Notes: generated from the letters alone by a model not told the origin. A DNA stretch of 35,386 nucleotides from Acidobacteriota bacterium (GCA_011773795.1 WVWW01000232.1:4298-39683); one strand, 5' to 3'. Positions 1-8,290 are shown, counted from the stretch's first letter. A program made the numbers and translations.

Positions 1-1342
1 TGAAGTCGTGGGCGATTCCCCCGGCTAGCCGGCCGATCGCTTCCATCTTTTGCGCCTGTCGCAGCTGAGCTTCGCTACGTAGCAGGGCGAGCTCGGCTTG
101 CTTGCGCTTCGTGATGTCGATCATCACTCCGCGTAGCCGAGTGACGAGCCCATCCTGCAAGACCACTCCGACAGTGTCACGCAGCCACACGTTGCGACCG
201 TCGGCGGAGACGACACGGTACTCCGACTCGTACCCGTGTTTGTTCTTGCGCGCAGCAGTGCGCCCTTCGAGAGCGGTCTGCAGATCTTCCGGATGAACGT
301 GGTTACGCCAGAACCGCGGTTGGTTGAGCCATTTCTCCACCGGATAGCCGAGGATACTCTCGGCCTGCGGGCTGACGAACGAGAACTCGAACGTTTCGGC
401 GTCGGCCTCCCAGACGATTCCCTCGAGCGTGTCGATCAGGCCCTCGTAGCGCTGCCTCGATTCCTGCAGGGCGCTGATGGCGTACTTGCGCTGGTTGATG
501 TTCTGTATGAGATGGATGCAGTACGTTGGGCGGTTCTCGGCGTCGAACTGCCACACCGCGGTGGTGTGACCCCACATCGTACTACCGTCCCGGCGCACGT
601 AGCGCATCTCCAGTTCGATGTCGTGCCTGCGCCCTGCCAGCACTTCGGCGAACTGCTCCTGGAACGCGGCCAGATCTTCTTCGTGGACGGTCTGTGGGAA
701 CTGTTTGCGCAGCAGCTCCGACTCGGTGTAACCCAGCATCACACACATCGCCGGATTGACCTGGAGGAAGGCTCCGTCGAGACGGGTCGTGACCATGCCG
801 GCAGAAACCTTCTCGAACATCGAGCGGAACCGCTGCTCGCTCGCGCGTAGAGCTTCCTCGGATTGTTGCAGGACTCTCAGGTTCGTGAGGTCCTGAAGCA
901 TCACCAGGTCTTGCTCGACATTGTCGTCGTCGCCGGCCCACATCGCGGTGGTGTAGACGTGGCGGAAGCGATCACGAACCCAGAGCTTGAGCTCGCGGCG
1001 CGCTACCTTCTCGCCGCAGCGGCGCGCGAGCACCGGGCAGTCGTCGCAGGGCTTCGCCTTCTTGCACAGGACTTCGTGACAGGCGCGCCCGTTGGGGTCG
1101 GTCCTCTGCCCGTCGGCAGTGCAGTACAGATCGAGAAACGTGGTGTTTGTCCAGACCACCCGCTCGTGCGAGTCCACGACGATCAATCCGGCACCGGAAT
1201 TCTCGATCAACGCGTCGATGCGTGACTGCTGCCGTAGCCCGTTCGCCGCGGCGCGCTGGAGCTCGTCGCAGCGTCGCTCCGCCTCTTCCAGGCGGCGCAT
1301 CAGCTCGAGGGCGTTGGTGGGTGTGCACGATTCCGACGACAC
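1..1342 (-). CDS. PAS-domain sensor histidine kinase, N-terminal part (truncated by window start)
   Basis: The minus frame is open from GTG 1342 to the window edge, giving 447 residues of a longer protein. PAS 1 (about 40-155) carries a cysteine cluster C88, C93, C99, C102 and C109. PAS 2 (about 165-290) and PAS 3 (about 295-415) follow, each ending in a PAC-like segment. The last visible residues, MEAIGRLAGGIAHDF (433-447), are a HisKA H-box with the phospho-acceptor His at about 445; the ATPase domain lies outside the window. No membrane helix is visible, so it is probably a cytoplasmic sensor kinase. The GTG is chosen because GGGGAA and GGAGAA lie just upstream; ATG at 1300 is an alternative. 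It is divergent from the NTF2-like gene. The ligand is unknown; cysteine-rich PAS domains of this CxxC type are common in such kinases and could bind metal or sense redox, which is inference. Confidence 0.88.
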   Translation of the reverse strand, partial: MSSESCTPTNALELMRRLEEAERRCDELQRAAANGLRQQSRIDALIENSGAGLIVVDSHERVVWTNTTFLDLYCTADGQRTDPNGRACHEVLCKKAKPCDDCPVLARRCGEKVARRELKLWVRDRFRHVYTTAMWAGDDDNVEQDLVMLQDLTNLRVLQQSEEALRASEQRFRSMFEKVSAGMVTTRLDGAFLQVNPAMCVMLGYTESELLRKQFPQTVHEEDLAAFQEQFAEVLAGRRHDIELEMRYVRRDGSTMWGHTTAVWQFDAENRPTYCIHLIQNINQRKYAISALQESRQRYEGLIDTLEGIVWEADAETFEFSFVSPQAESILGYPVEKWLNQPRFWRNHVHPEDLQTALEGRTAARKNKHGYESEYRVVSADGRNVWLRDTVGVVLQDGLVTRLRGVMIDITKRKQAELALLRSEAQLRQAQKMEAIGRLAGGIAHDF

Positions 1343-1463
1343 GAATTCCCCGCATTCTCCAAGGTTCCCGGCAAAGGGCAATATCGGCCCCCCGTTGACG
1401 GTGGGCAAGTCCGGTAGAGCTCTGTTTTCTTGGAGTTTTTGGCCGTGATCGACTGTCGGCACA

Positions 1464-1469
1464 TACAAT
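1464..1469 (+). promoter_or_regulatory. -10-like TACAAT, 6 nt before ATG (possible leaderless start)
   Basis: TACAAT ends exactly 6 nt before the ATG at 1476, placing a predicted transcription start at or next to the A of ATG. GGAGG abuts the ATG with no spacing and so is poorly placed as a Shine-Dalgarno. No convincing -35 box is seen. The same geometry recurs at several other genes in this window. Confidence 0.4.
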
Positions 1470-1475
1470 CGGAGG

Positions 1476-1958
1476 ATGCGTGGCCTGCCGACCGTCCTGC
1501 TGGTCCCGTTGCTGGCGTGCGCCGGCGCGCCGCAACCCTCCGTAGCGGATTTCGAGCGGGAACTCCTCGAAGCCGATCGAGCGTTCCTGCAGGCGACGAT
1601 CGATCAGGGTCTCGAGGGTTGGTTGTCGTATTTCACCGACGACGCGCTGCGCGTCGACCTGCAGGGTGAAACCGTCGTTGGAATCGAGGCGATCCGCACC
1701 GCGGATGCCGCGTTGTTCGAGCCGGGGGGGCTGCGCCTGAGGTGGGAACCACGGGAAGCAGTGGCATTCGAGGACCGCTCGAGCGGCATGACGCGGGGAC
1801 GCTACAAGCTGATGCGCGAAACCCCGGGTGAAGACGGCCGACCCGACCCGGTCAGCGAAGGAACTTACATGACGTTGTGGCGCCGCGAGGACGGGCGGCT
1901 GAAGGTCTATCTCGACACCGGCGCCTCCGACCCGCCGTCCGGGAAGCTACTCGACTAG
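1476..1958 (+). CDS. NTF2-like (DUF4440/SnoaL-type) lipoprotein
   Basis: 160 residues. A short lipoprotein signal ends in LLAC, with the lipidated Cys at residue 15. The rest looks like an NTF2-fold domain of the DUF4440 type: the N-terminal helix ADFERELLEADRAFLQAT, then GLEGWLSYFTDDA, a GIEAIR segment and a late TYMTLWRREDGRLKVYLDTG strand pair. These folds bind small ligands or act as accessory domains; no catalytic residue is evident and no substrate can be named. It is probably anchored in a membrane facing the periplasm. It is convergent with the TPR membrane protein, and their TAG stops share the CTAG at 1955-1958. It stands alone rather than in an operon. Confidence 0.75.
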   Translation: MRGLPTVLLVPLLACAGAPQPSVADFERELLEADRAFLQATIDQGLEGWLSYFTDDALRVDLQGETVVGIEAIRTADAALFEPGGLRLRWEPREAVAFEDRSSGMTRGRYKLMRETPGEDGRPDPVSEGTYMTLWRREDGRLKVYLDTGASDPPSGKLLD

Positions 1959-3574
1959 ACCGAGACCTCCGCGTCCGATACCTTCCGCTCGCTGTCGCGG
2001 CATTTCGCGATCCCATCCTGAACCACCGTGGTCATCGTGGGATCGGGGCAGTGATCCAGGAGGAACGTGTAGATCTTCAGCGACGCCGCCGGTTTCCGCT
2101 TTACGTGAAGGATCCGTTCGGCCAGATCCAACAGTCCCTTGACCGCGAGTATCTCGTTCGGGTTGGCGTGGATGACCAGCGAATAGGCCTTGGCCGCGGC
2201 GGCCAGTTCGTCGGCCCGATGAAGTACCTTGGCGATTTCCAGGACCTCCGCCTCCTTGAGCTGGAGCTTGGTGAGGTCGGCCCGCAATTCGTAGAACATC
2301 GCTGCGGCGAGCGACACGAACCCGTATTCGAAACACAGCGGAAATGCCTGACGCGCGATCTTGAACGCTTCGTCGACGTGCCCGGTGCGGTGTAGGCAGA
2401 TGGTCAAGGACTGCAGGACGTGCGGGCTCGGCGCAAATCTCTGGTTCAGCTCGGTGAGAGTGGAAAGCGTGTGGCTCGGATCGAGCCGAAACCGTTTCAT
2501 CGCCTCCGCGACACGGTTCTCGGCGTCGAGCAAAGGCGTCTTGCGATCGTTCTTTTCGGATTTCGGAACATCGAAGGCGACCGGCTTCGACGGAGCCGGG
2601 TAACGCTCGGACTCCTCGGCTTCCTCGATATCCGGGAGGGTCTGTTCGGTTTCCGCGGGTTCGTTCGTTGGATTCGCCGGCTTCGAAAGAGCCTGATCCC
2701 GCGACGATTCCGCGACCGGATCACTTGCCGGTCGTTCGTCTGGCGCGACCTCGCCCACGGGTTCCTGTTCGACGTCGGGAGCCGGTTGCACGGGCAGGTC
2801 GCGATTCAGCTCGCGCTCGCGAGCGGGATCGTCGAACGTCAACTCGTTGGTGATCTGTAGTCCGACCGGCGACGCGGCATGGATTGATCCGCCGAGGCCA
2901 CCGGTCAGGGAGACCCAGTAACCCAGGACGAGGCACGCCGACAGCGCGGCCGCACCGAGGCCCACGCTCAGGTTGATCCGGAAGGCGCCGAAGACGAGCG
3001 GGATCATCAAGCTCGACATGAGCAGCGCGCCCCCGGCCTGAATCGTGTAGACCGTCATCAGGTCGGAGCCGCGCCCGGCGAACTGACGGGCCCAGTGGGC
3101 CGGAGAGAGGACGTCCATCCAGCCTTTCGAATGAACGGCAGCGATGAGACAGGCCGGCGTCGCGACAAGACAACAAAAGAGGAACAACGCGGCGGCGAGC
3201 GGCGACGGGGTCCCGACGTAGCTGAGCACTGGAGAAGATCGTTCCAGCGAGTTGCTCCACAGCATCCAGGGAACCAGCCACACCGCCGAAGCCATCGCCA
3301 CGCGCGTCGCGACAACGAACGTCCGGCCATCGCCGGGATGTAAGGCGGAAGCGTGACTGACCGCGGCTCGCACGCCGTGATGGGCCAGCCCCAGCGCCAC
3401 GATCAGGAGCGCCGCGAGTGGAAACAGGCCGGCCTGATCGATCACCCCGAGTCCGCGCGCGGTCAGGAACAACGCGCTCACCAGGGCCATCCCGGAGAAC
3501 CAGGTCGTACGGTTCAGGGTCCGGCGCAGAACATCGCCCGCAACCCCGCCGAAATGGGTCGGCGTCTCAGCCAT
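1955..3574 (-). CDS. Six-TM membrane protein with acidic linker and C-terminal TPR-like helices, function unknown
   Basis: 539 residues from ATG 3574; an in-frame TTG at 3586 would add MRAP. Six hydrophobic segments occupy roughly 24-43, 48-70, 86-104, 123-146, 172-198 and 202-226. A Pro/Glu/Ser-rich linker follows (about 240-340). The C-terminal helical region (about 350-535) looks like degenerate TPR repeats, for example SLTICLHRTGHVDEAFKIA and ADELAAAAKAYSLVIHANP. I do not recognise a named family. The layout suggests a membrane anchor presenting a TPR protein-interaction domain. GGAGG lies 13 nt before ATG 3574 but only 1 nt before TTG 3586, so the start is unsure. The hydrolase on the same strand ends at 3644, about 70 nt upstream, so co-transcription is possible. 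Confidence 0.8.
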   Translation of the reverse strand: MAETPTHFGGVAGDVLRRTLNRTTWFSGMALVSALFLTARGLGVIDQAGLFPLAALLIVALGLAHHGVRAAVSHASALHPGDGRTFVVATRVAMASAVWLVPWMLWSNSLERSSPVLSYVGTPSPLAAALFLFCCLVATPACLIAAVHSKGWMDVLSPAHWARQFAGRGSDLMTVYTIQAGGALLMSSLMIPLVFGAFRINLSVGLGAAALSACLVLGYWVSLTGGLGGSIHAASPVGLQITNELTFDDPARERELNRDLPVQPAPDVEQEPVGEVAPDERPASDPVAESSRDQALSKPANPTNEPAETEQTLPDIEEAEESERYPAPSKPVAFDVPKSEKNDRKTPLLDAENRVAEAMKRFRLDPSHTLSTLTELNQRFAPSPHVLQSLTICLHRTGHVDEAFKIARQAFPLCFEYGFVSLAAAMFYELRADLTKLQLKEAEVLEIAKVLHRADELAAAAKAYSLVIHANPNEILAVKGLLDLAERILHVKRKPAASLKIYTFLLDHCPDPTMTTVVQDGIAKCRDSERKVSDAEVSV

Positions 3575-3643
3575 CGGTGCTCGCAAACCTCCAGACGGGT
3601 CAAATCTGGGTCCGCGAGCGCGTGGAGTCCAGAACGCGGGAGT

Positions 3644-4543
3644 TTATTTGCTTTTTTGAGGAATCGCCCCGGTCAGTTCCTCGACGGCCTCGGCGAGCAG
3701 GCGGTTGAACTCCTCGGGGCGCTCGAGCATCACGAAGTGCCCGACGCCCTCCATCAGGACCGCGTCGTAGTCGCCGTATTTCCGGTTGGTTTCGATCTCG
3801 GTAACACCTGTCTTGACGGAGTTGATGCAGCGAACCGGGACGGAAGCGGCCTCGAGCAACGCGGGATGGTCGAGCGCGGGCATCTGCCGGGCGATCGCGA
3901 TCGAGATTTGTGGGTCGGCGTCGCACATGTTTTCGCGAACCCAGTCCGGCAGCTCCGGGTCCTCGGTGGGCTCGGGAAACATCGCCCGGGCGAAGTTATT
4001 GCAGGTTCCGGCGAAATCCGCCTCGTACATCGACATCATCTGATCCCAGCGATCGGGATCGATCACGATCTCGACGTTGTGCAACGTATCCACGCCAACG
4101 ATGCCGAGGACCCGGTCGGCCATGCCGGCCGCGGCCGTGAGGGCGACCTGCCCCCCCATCGAATGGGCCACCAGGATCACGCGCGGCAGGTCGAGAGCCT
4201 CGACGACGGCCTGCACATCGGCGCCGAACCGGTCGATGGTCCAGTCCGCCCGGTCGGTCCCGGAGTTCCCGTGTCCCGCGAGATCGAGGGCGACGACGGC
4301 GTGCTCCTCGGCGAATACGTCCAACTGGTGCCGCCAATGCGTCCGGTCGCACATCCAGCCATGAATGAAGACGAGCGCCAGTGGGCCGTCGCCCCGCGTT
4401 TCGTACTCGATGGTTACGCCGTCGGCGGACGCGACGGTCGCGACCGCCGGTGTTGCCGGGACCGGCTCGACCGGCTCGTCGGATGCACAACCGAGGCAGA
4501 CGAGCACGATCGGCAGAACCATTTCCGGCGCGAAACGTCTCAT
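3644..4543 (-). CDS. Alpha/beta-hydrolase lipoprotein
   Basis: 299 residues. The signal peptide ends in lipobox CLGC (Cys19), so the enzyme is probably membrane-anchored and faces the periplasm. The alpha/beta-hydrolase fold starts at about 40. FIHGWM (59-64) is the oxyanion HG motif, AHSMGG (126-131) is the nucleophile elbow with Ser128, and GVGHF (266-270) supplies catalytic His269. The acid is less clear: no Asp sits at the usual post-beta7 place, and D152 in GVDTLH after beta6 is a candidate. Substrate is unknown; esterase, lactonase or epoxide-type chemistry cannot be told apart. The ATG is preceded by TAAACT and then seven C/G-rich bases without Shine-Dalgarno, so the mRNA may be leaderless. 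Divergent from the PP2C gene, 49 nt away. Confidence 0.88.
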   Translation of the reverse strand: MRRFAPEMVLPIVLVCLGCASDEPVEPVPATPAVATVASADGVTIEYETRGDGPLALVFIHGWMCDRTHWRHQLDVFAEEHAVVALDLAGHGNSGTDRADWTIDRFGADVQAVVEALDLPRVILVAHSMGGQVALTAAAGMADRVLGIVGVDTLHNVEIVIDPDRWDQMMSMYEADFAGTCNNFARAMFPEPTEDPELPDWVRENMCDADPQISIAIARQMPALDHPALLEAASVPVRCINSVKTGVTEIETNRKYGDYDAVLMEGVGHFVMLERPEEFNRLLAEAVEELTGAIPQKSK

Positions 4544-4550
4544 GGGCGGG

Positions 4551-4582
4551 AGTTTAACCTACCTCGACGGATCAGCTAAACT
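4551..4582. promoter_or_regulatory. Divergent -10-like elements for the hydrolase and the PP2C phosphatase
   Basis: The 49-nt gap holds two TAAACT hexamers. On the minus strand one occupies 4551-4556, 7 nt before the hydrolase ATG. On the plus strand the other occupies 4577-4582, 10 nt before the phosphatase ATG. Neither start has a Shine-Dalgarno. The plus copy lies inside a small inverted repeat, ATCAG-N5-CTGAT (4571-4585). Both transcripts would have essentially no 5' UTR. Confidence 0.4.
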
Positions 4583-4592
4583 GATTGCCGGC

Positions 4593-5714
4593 ATGAAGGC
4601 GCAGCGGAAACAGGACCCTCCGGCGGACCCCGGTCTGGGCCGCATGTTCTTCGAAGATCTTCGACGGGCACGACTGCAGCGAACGTACGCCCAGGAGATC
4701 AAGGACCTCTACCACTTCTACCTCGACGAGAAGACGCGCTCGAAGCTCAACCGCATGGGCCGCTTTCAACGCGCGTTCGTCCTGCTGGCCTGGTTGTTCA
4801 AGAGCTTGCTCACGAAACTGTCGCCCGGCCGTCGCGTCGCTCTGCTGGTCGCCTGCATCTTCACCGTGCTCGGCAAGACGGGCTTCGGCATCGACGCATT
4901 GGGCTTCAACCTGAACCACGACCTGAGGCCGTGGGGCTTCGTGATCCTGCTCGTCGTGCTGATGCTGGAGCTCAAGGACAAGCTGGTCGCCAAGGACGAG
5001 ATCCAGATCGCGCGCCAGGTGCAGGTCATGTTGTTCCCGCGCAGCCACCCGCGCATGCCGGGCTGGTCGGTGTGGAGCATCTCCCGCCCGGCGAACGACG
5101 TGGGCGGCGATCTGATCGACTACGTCGAGCTGGACGGGTTTCGCCATGCCGTCGTCTTGGGCGATGTGGCCGGGAAAGGACTCGGCGCGTCGCTCCTGTC
5201 GGCGCAGCTCCAGGCGACGGTGCGCGCCCTCGCCGTGCATGCGGCGTCGCTGGACGACCTGGCCGCGCAGGTCAACGAGACGATGCTCCGCGACGGCATC
5301 TCGAACCGCTTCGCGACACTGTTCTACGCGGAGCTGCAATACGACTCGGGCTCGCTTCGGTATGTCAATGCCGGGCACAACCCGGCGCTGGTCATCCGTC
5401 GCAACGGCGTCGACCGGTTGGGCGCCTCCTCCGTGCCGCTGGGGATGATGGAAGGTTCCGACTACGACGAGGTCGCCACGCACCTCGAGCCCGGCGAGAT
5501 GCTGCTGATCTACTCCGACGGGGTGACGGAGGCGGAGAACGGGGAGGCGGCGGAGTTCGGGCTCGAGCGCCTCGAGGCCCTGACCCCACATTTGCGCGAC
5601 CTCGATCCCGAATCCGCGGGGCATCGCGTTCTCGAGGAGATCGACGGTTTCCTCGACGGTCTGCGGCCCGCCGACGACCTATCGATGGTGATCGTGAGGA
5701 GACACGATGTTTAG
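4593..5714 (+). CDS. SpoIIE/RsbU-type PP2C serine phosphatase, membrane-associated
   Basis: 373 residues. The N-terminus is helical and charged (1-60), followed by hydrophobic stretches at about 61-78, 81-95 and 114-127. The SpoIIE/PP2C domain (about 135-370) has the metal-binding acidic residues in DVGGD (169-173), GDVAGKG (190-196), YSDGVTEA (307-314) and ADDLS (360-364). RsbU-like enzymes dephosphorylate anti-sigma-factor antagonists in partner-switching pathways; no such antagonist or kinase is in the window, so the partner is unknown. There is no recognised sensory domain, so the membrane segments may sense or localise. The reading frame is open upstream of ATG 4593, but that part is antisense to the hydrolase gene. 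The 3' end overlaps the lipoprotein start by 8 nt, implying translational coupling. Confidence 0.92.
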   Translation: MKAQRKQDPPADPGLGRMFFEDLRRARLQRTYAQEIKDLYHFYLDEKTRSKLNRMGRFQRAFVLLAWLFKSLLTKLSPGRRVALLVACIFTVLGKTGFGIDALGFNLNHDLRPWGFVILLVVLMLELKDKLVAKDEIQIARQVQVMLFPRSHPRMPGWSVWSISRPANDVGGDLIDYVELDGFRHAVVLGDVAGKGLGASLLSAQLQATVRALAVHAASLDDLAAQVNETMLRDGISNRFATLFYAELQYDSGSLRYVNAGHNPALVIRRNGVDRLGASSVPLGMMEGSDYDEVATHLEPGEMLLIYSDGVTEAENGEAAEFGLERLEALTPHLRDLDPESAGHRVLEEIDGFLDGLRPADDLSMVIVRRHDV

Positions 5715-6198
5715 CCGGAAGCGGTGGACAACGACCGTGCTGGCTGCCGCCGTGCTGGTCGGCTCGGCGGCCTGCCGCTCGAGCGACCCCACGAATCAGG
5801 TGACCTTCTTCGACCTGGCCTACATGGATTTCACCGCGGCCCAACCGCTCGTCGTCGGCGCCCCCGGCACCTTCGTTTTTCGAGATCAGACGTCTTGGGA
5901 CGCCTTTTGGCAAGCCCACGCGCAGCCGCCCAGCGCCGCTCCGATGGTCGACTTCAACGAGGACATGCTGATCGGCGTCTTCTGGGGCGCGTGGGGTACC
6001 GGCTGCTTCGATTTCGTTCAGGCGATCGAGCGCGTACGCGTGCGGATCGACGGCGTCAACACGCTGGGCGTCATCGAAGTCGACATCGGACTGCTCCCCA
6101 ACCTCGGCAGCTGCGCCACCCCGGTGAACCCGTTCCAGGTCATCATCCTGGAGGCGACCGCCACCGCGGTCGAGTTCGTCGGCCAGGTCCCGACATAG
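5707..6198 (+). CDS. PrcB-like lipoprotein
   Basis: 163 residues with a basic n-region, hydrophobic core and lipobox SAAC (Cys23). After it, FVFRDQTSWDAFWQAHAQPP and MVDFNEDMLIGVFWG resemble the PrcB C-terminal domain pattern (a Trp-containing helix, then VDFxxxM and a hydrophobic strand ending in G). PrcB of Treponema denticola is a lipoprotein that stabilises a protease, so a role as a protein-binding accessory is possible, but the family assignment is by eye only. Two cysteines (in GCFDF and SCATP) may form a disulphide. The start ATG lies inside the end of the phosphatase gene and the pair forms an operon. The stop is directly followed by a 12-nt partial tandem duplication and the long hairpin at 6208. 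Confidence 0.65.
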   Translation: MFSRKRWTTTVLAAAVLVGSAACRSSDPTNQVTFFDLAYMDFTAAQPLVVGAPGTFVFRDQTSWDAFWQAHAQPPSAAPMVDFNEDMLIGVFWGAWGTGCFDFVQAIERVRVRIDGVNTLGVIEVDIGLLPNLGSCATPVNPFQVIILEATATAVEFVGQVPT

Positions 6199-6207
6199 CC
6201 TCCGACA

Positions 6208-6299
6208 TAGGGGTCAGGTCTTGAATCTTGAGTCTCAGTCAGAGCAGTTCTCTAGCACGACCTGATAATCCTGACTCAAGATTCAAGACCTGACCCCTA
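6208..6299. repeat. Long perfect inverted repeat with GGGGTCAGGTCTTGAAT ends (element A)
   Basis: Arms 6208-6234 and 6273-6299 are 27 nt and perfectly complementary, separated by 38 nt. Each arm reads TAGGGGTCAGGTCTTGAATC and onward from its outer end. The outer part matches the element at 30882-30976, but the inner stem differs. It lies between two convergent genes, and the outer TAG of the right arm is the stop codon of the M24 peptidase. Repeats of this look are often tied to REP-associated (RAYT, Y1) transposases; none is present here. It may also act as a bidirectional terminator. Confidence 0.85.
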
Positions 6300-7580
6300 G
6301 GCAAAAGGCTCGGTCAACGACGGGCTCTGCGGGGTGAGCAGGTAGGCGCCGTCCTCGGTGATGACCAGCTCGTCCTCGAGCCGCATGCCGAACTCGCCGG
6401 AGAGGTAGATCCCGGGCTCGTCGCTGAAGGTCATCCCGGGGGCCAGCGCCAGTTTGTTGCCACGCACCAAGTACGGCCATTCGTGACCGTCCATCCCGAT
6501 CCCGTGCCCGACCCGATGCGTGAAGTACGCGTAGTCCGGACCGTACCCGGCGTCATCGATGACCTTGCGTGCGGCCGCGTCGACGGCCTCGCACGGTAGG
6601 CCCGGACGCGCCGTCTCGAGCGCCGCGGTCTGCGCGCGATGCTCGATCTCGAAGATCTTCTTCATCTTGTCCGTCGGCTCGCCGAAACAGAAGGTGCGGC
6701 TGATGTCCGAGCGATAGCCCTCGACCGCGCAGCCGCCGTCGATGAGGATGATCGAGCCTTCTCGGACGGTTTGCGGTTTGACGGTCCCGTGGGGAAGCGC
6801 GCTGGCGGCATCGACCAGAACCATCGCCCCGCCGGAGTAGCCCAGTCGCCGGTGCGCGGTCGAGACGAGGTTGCGCACGTCGTTGTTGGTCATCCCGTCT
6901 TCGATTGCGTGGTACACCGCCTCGTACGCGGTCAGGGTGACGGCAGAGGCGATCCGCATGAGCTCGAGCTCATGCGCGTCCTTACGCGTTCGGCAACCCG
7001 CCGTCACCGGCGTGCCGCTGGCGAGCGTGAGCGCCGGCGCGGCCTGTGCGATCCCGTCGTGGAACACGTGGCGAACGGTCTCCTCGACACCCAACGTCCC
7101 GGTCGTGATCCCCAACGATTCGAGACCGTCCGCGTACAGCGCGTAGGGGTCCTCGTCTTCCTCCCAGGCCAGCACGTCCGCATCCCCCGTAAATGGGCCG
7201 TTCTCGAGCTGCTCGCGTGCGCGATCTTCCTCGAACGCCGGTGTCACGACGAAGGGCCGCCCCTCACGCGGAATCGTGATGGAGAACAGACGCTCGCTGA
7301 GACCCCAGCGAACGCCGGTGAAGTAAACGAGAGACGTCCCGCCGGTCATGAGCAACGCGTCGATGCCGTGCTCGCTCATCAGACGACGGGCCTTCTCCAC
7401 GCGGGCGCGGCGCTCGTCGACGCTGATCGGGACGGGGGTCTCGGGGTGCGGCTCGAGCGCCGCGATCGACGCCGGTGTCTTTTCTCCGTTCACGGCGGCC
7501 TTCTCGGTCGCGCAACCCGCGGTCACCGCCGCTCCCGCGGTGAGCGCACCCAATCCCAGGAATCTTCGTCTCGACCACAT
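6297..7580 (-). CDS. Tat-exported M24-family aminopeptidase (Xaa-Pro peptidase-like)
   Basis: 427 residues. The N-terminus MWSRRRFLGLGALTAG has a twin-arginine motif, followed by TAGC with Cys23 as a likely lipidation site. A creatinase-like N-terminal domain (about 50-190) precedes the pita-bread catalytic domain. Metal ligands are visible: the two Asp in LIDGGCAVEGYRSDISRTF, His in VGHGIGMDGHE, and Glu in SDEPGIYL and RLEDELVITE. It should cleave N-terminal residues from proline-containing peptides outside the cytoplasm; dimetal Mn or Co is usual for the family. The start at 7580 is chosen because GGAGG precedes it and it begins the Tat motif. It lies 29 nt downstream of the DUF1054-like gene and is probably co-transcribed. 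Its TAG stop is the outermost base triplet of hairpin element A. Confidence 0.93.
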   Translation of the reverse strand: MWSRRRFLGLGALTAGAAVTAGCATEKAAVNGEKTPASIAALEPHPETPVPISVDERRARVEKARRLMSEHGIDALLMTGGTSLVYFTGVRWGLSERLFSITIPREGRPFVVTPAFEEDRAREQLENGPFTGDADVLAWEEDEDPYALYADGLESLGITTGTLGVEETVRHVFHDGIAQAAPALTLASGTPVTAGCRTRKDAHELELMRIASAVTLTAYEAVYHAIEDGMTNNDVRNLVSTAHRRLGYSGGAMVLVDAASALPHGTVKPQTVREGSIILIDGGCAVEGYRSDISRTFCFGEPTDKMKKIFEIEHRAQTAALETARPGLPCEAVDAAARKVIDDAGYGPDYAYFTHRVGHGIGMDGHEWPYLVRGNKLALAPGMTFSDEPGIYLSGEFGMRLEDELVITEDGAYLLTPQSPSLTEPFA

Positions 7581-7609
7581 GATCGCCTCCTTACGAAGGC
7601 GCCAGCCTA

Positions 7610-8290
7610 TCAAAGCGTGCCCGGGGCTCCGTGTCTGCCGGTGATTCGTTCGTAGAGCGGTAGGAGCGTCTCGAACAAGTCGAGCGTGTCGCTACCCAGT
7701 TCTGGGGACGCCACGAACTTCGCCTTGGCGGGTAACTCGTAGCGGCGCCCGATCTCCCACCAGACGCCTCGACGGTTGACCTCGTCGAACGACCCGGCGA
7801 CATCGGCGTCGGTCTCGAACGTGAGGCGCGATCCCTGAGGCCAGCGTGCCGATGCGTAGACACGGATCTTCAGCTTCCGCGAGGTGTACTCCAGCAGCCG
7901 CTCGGCCAGGCCGCCGTGCCGGCAGAGGAACTCGAAACGACCGAACCGGTCGGCCCGCGTGTCCCAACCGAGGCGTGCCGCCACGTGATCGGCGTGGATC
8001 CCGAAGTTCAGTTGTGCGCCTTCCTGGTAGCCGTGCACATCGAACGAGAGAGCCAGCCAGGTGCAGAACGGTTGGTACCCAGGCGGCCAGTTCAGCTGTG
8101 GGAGATGGGCGTGGAACGGCGCAGAGCTCGCCTTGCTCAATCTACGAACCGCCAGCTTACCCAGGATGTCGAGCTGCGGATGAAACGTCGAGATGATCGC
8201 GCGACGCCGCTCCTCGCGATGCGCGATCGAGAACGCGTCGAAGCCCTTAGCCGGGAAGCCGGTGAACGCTGGGTCGTCGTCGAACAGCAT
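7610..8290 (-). CDS. DUF1054/YktB-like protein
   Basis: 226 residues from ATG 8290. The N-terminal FTGFPAKGFDAFSIAHREER resembles the 'F.GF...DFd.F.I' opening of the DUF1054 (YktB) family. The pattern of a helix, a Trp/Pro-rich stretch (LNWPPGYQPFCTWLALSFDV), GAQLNFGIHADHVAARLGW and a terminal helix DLFETLLPLYERI is consistent, and the length is close to that family. No signal peptide or catalytic motif is visible, so it is cytoplasmic with unknown function. The frame stays open upstream for far longer, but that extension is antisense to the M16 gene and is not believed. It is divergent from the M16 pair (63 nt gap) and lies upstream of M24 on the same strand. Confidence 0.7.
   Translation of the reverse strand: MLFDDDPAFTGFPAKGFDAFSIAHREERRRAIISTFHPQLDILGKLAVRRLSKASSAPFHAHLPQLNWPPGYQPFCTWLALSFDVHGYQEGAQLNFGIHADHVAARLGWDTRADRFGRFEFLCRHGGLAERLLEYTSRKLKIRVYASARWPQGSRLTFETDADVAGSFDEVNRRGVWWEIGRRYELPAKAKFVASPELGSDTLDLFETLLPLYERITGRHGAPGTL

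Noticed and set aside
3353..4579. 408-codon plus-strand open frame over the hydrolase
   Set aside because: Antisense to a hydrolase with a full Ser/His signature; no domain recognised.
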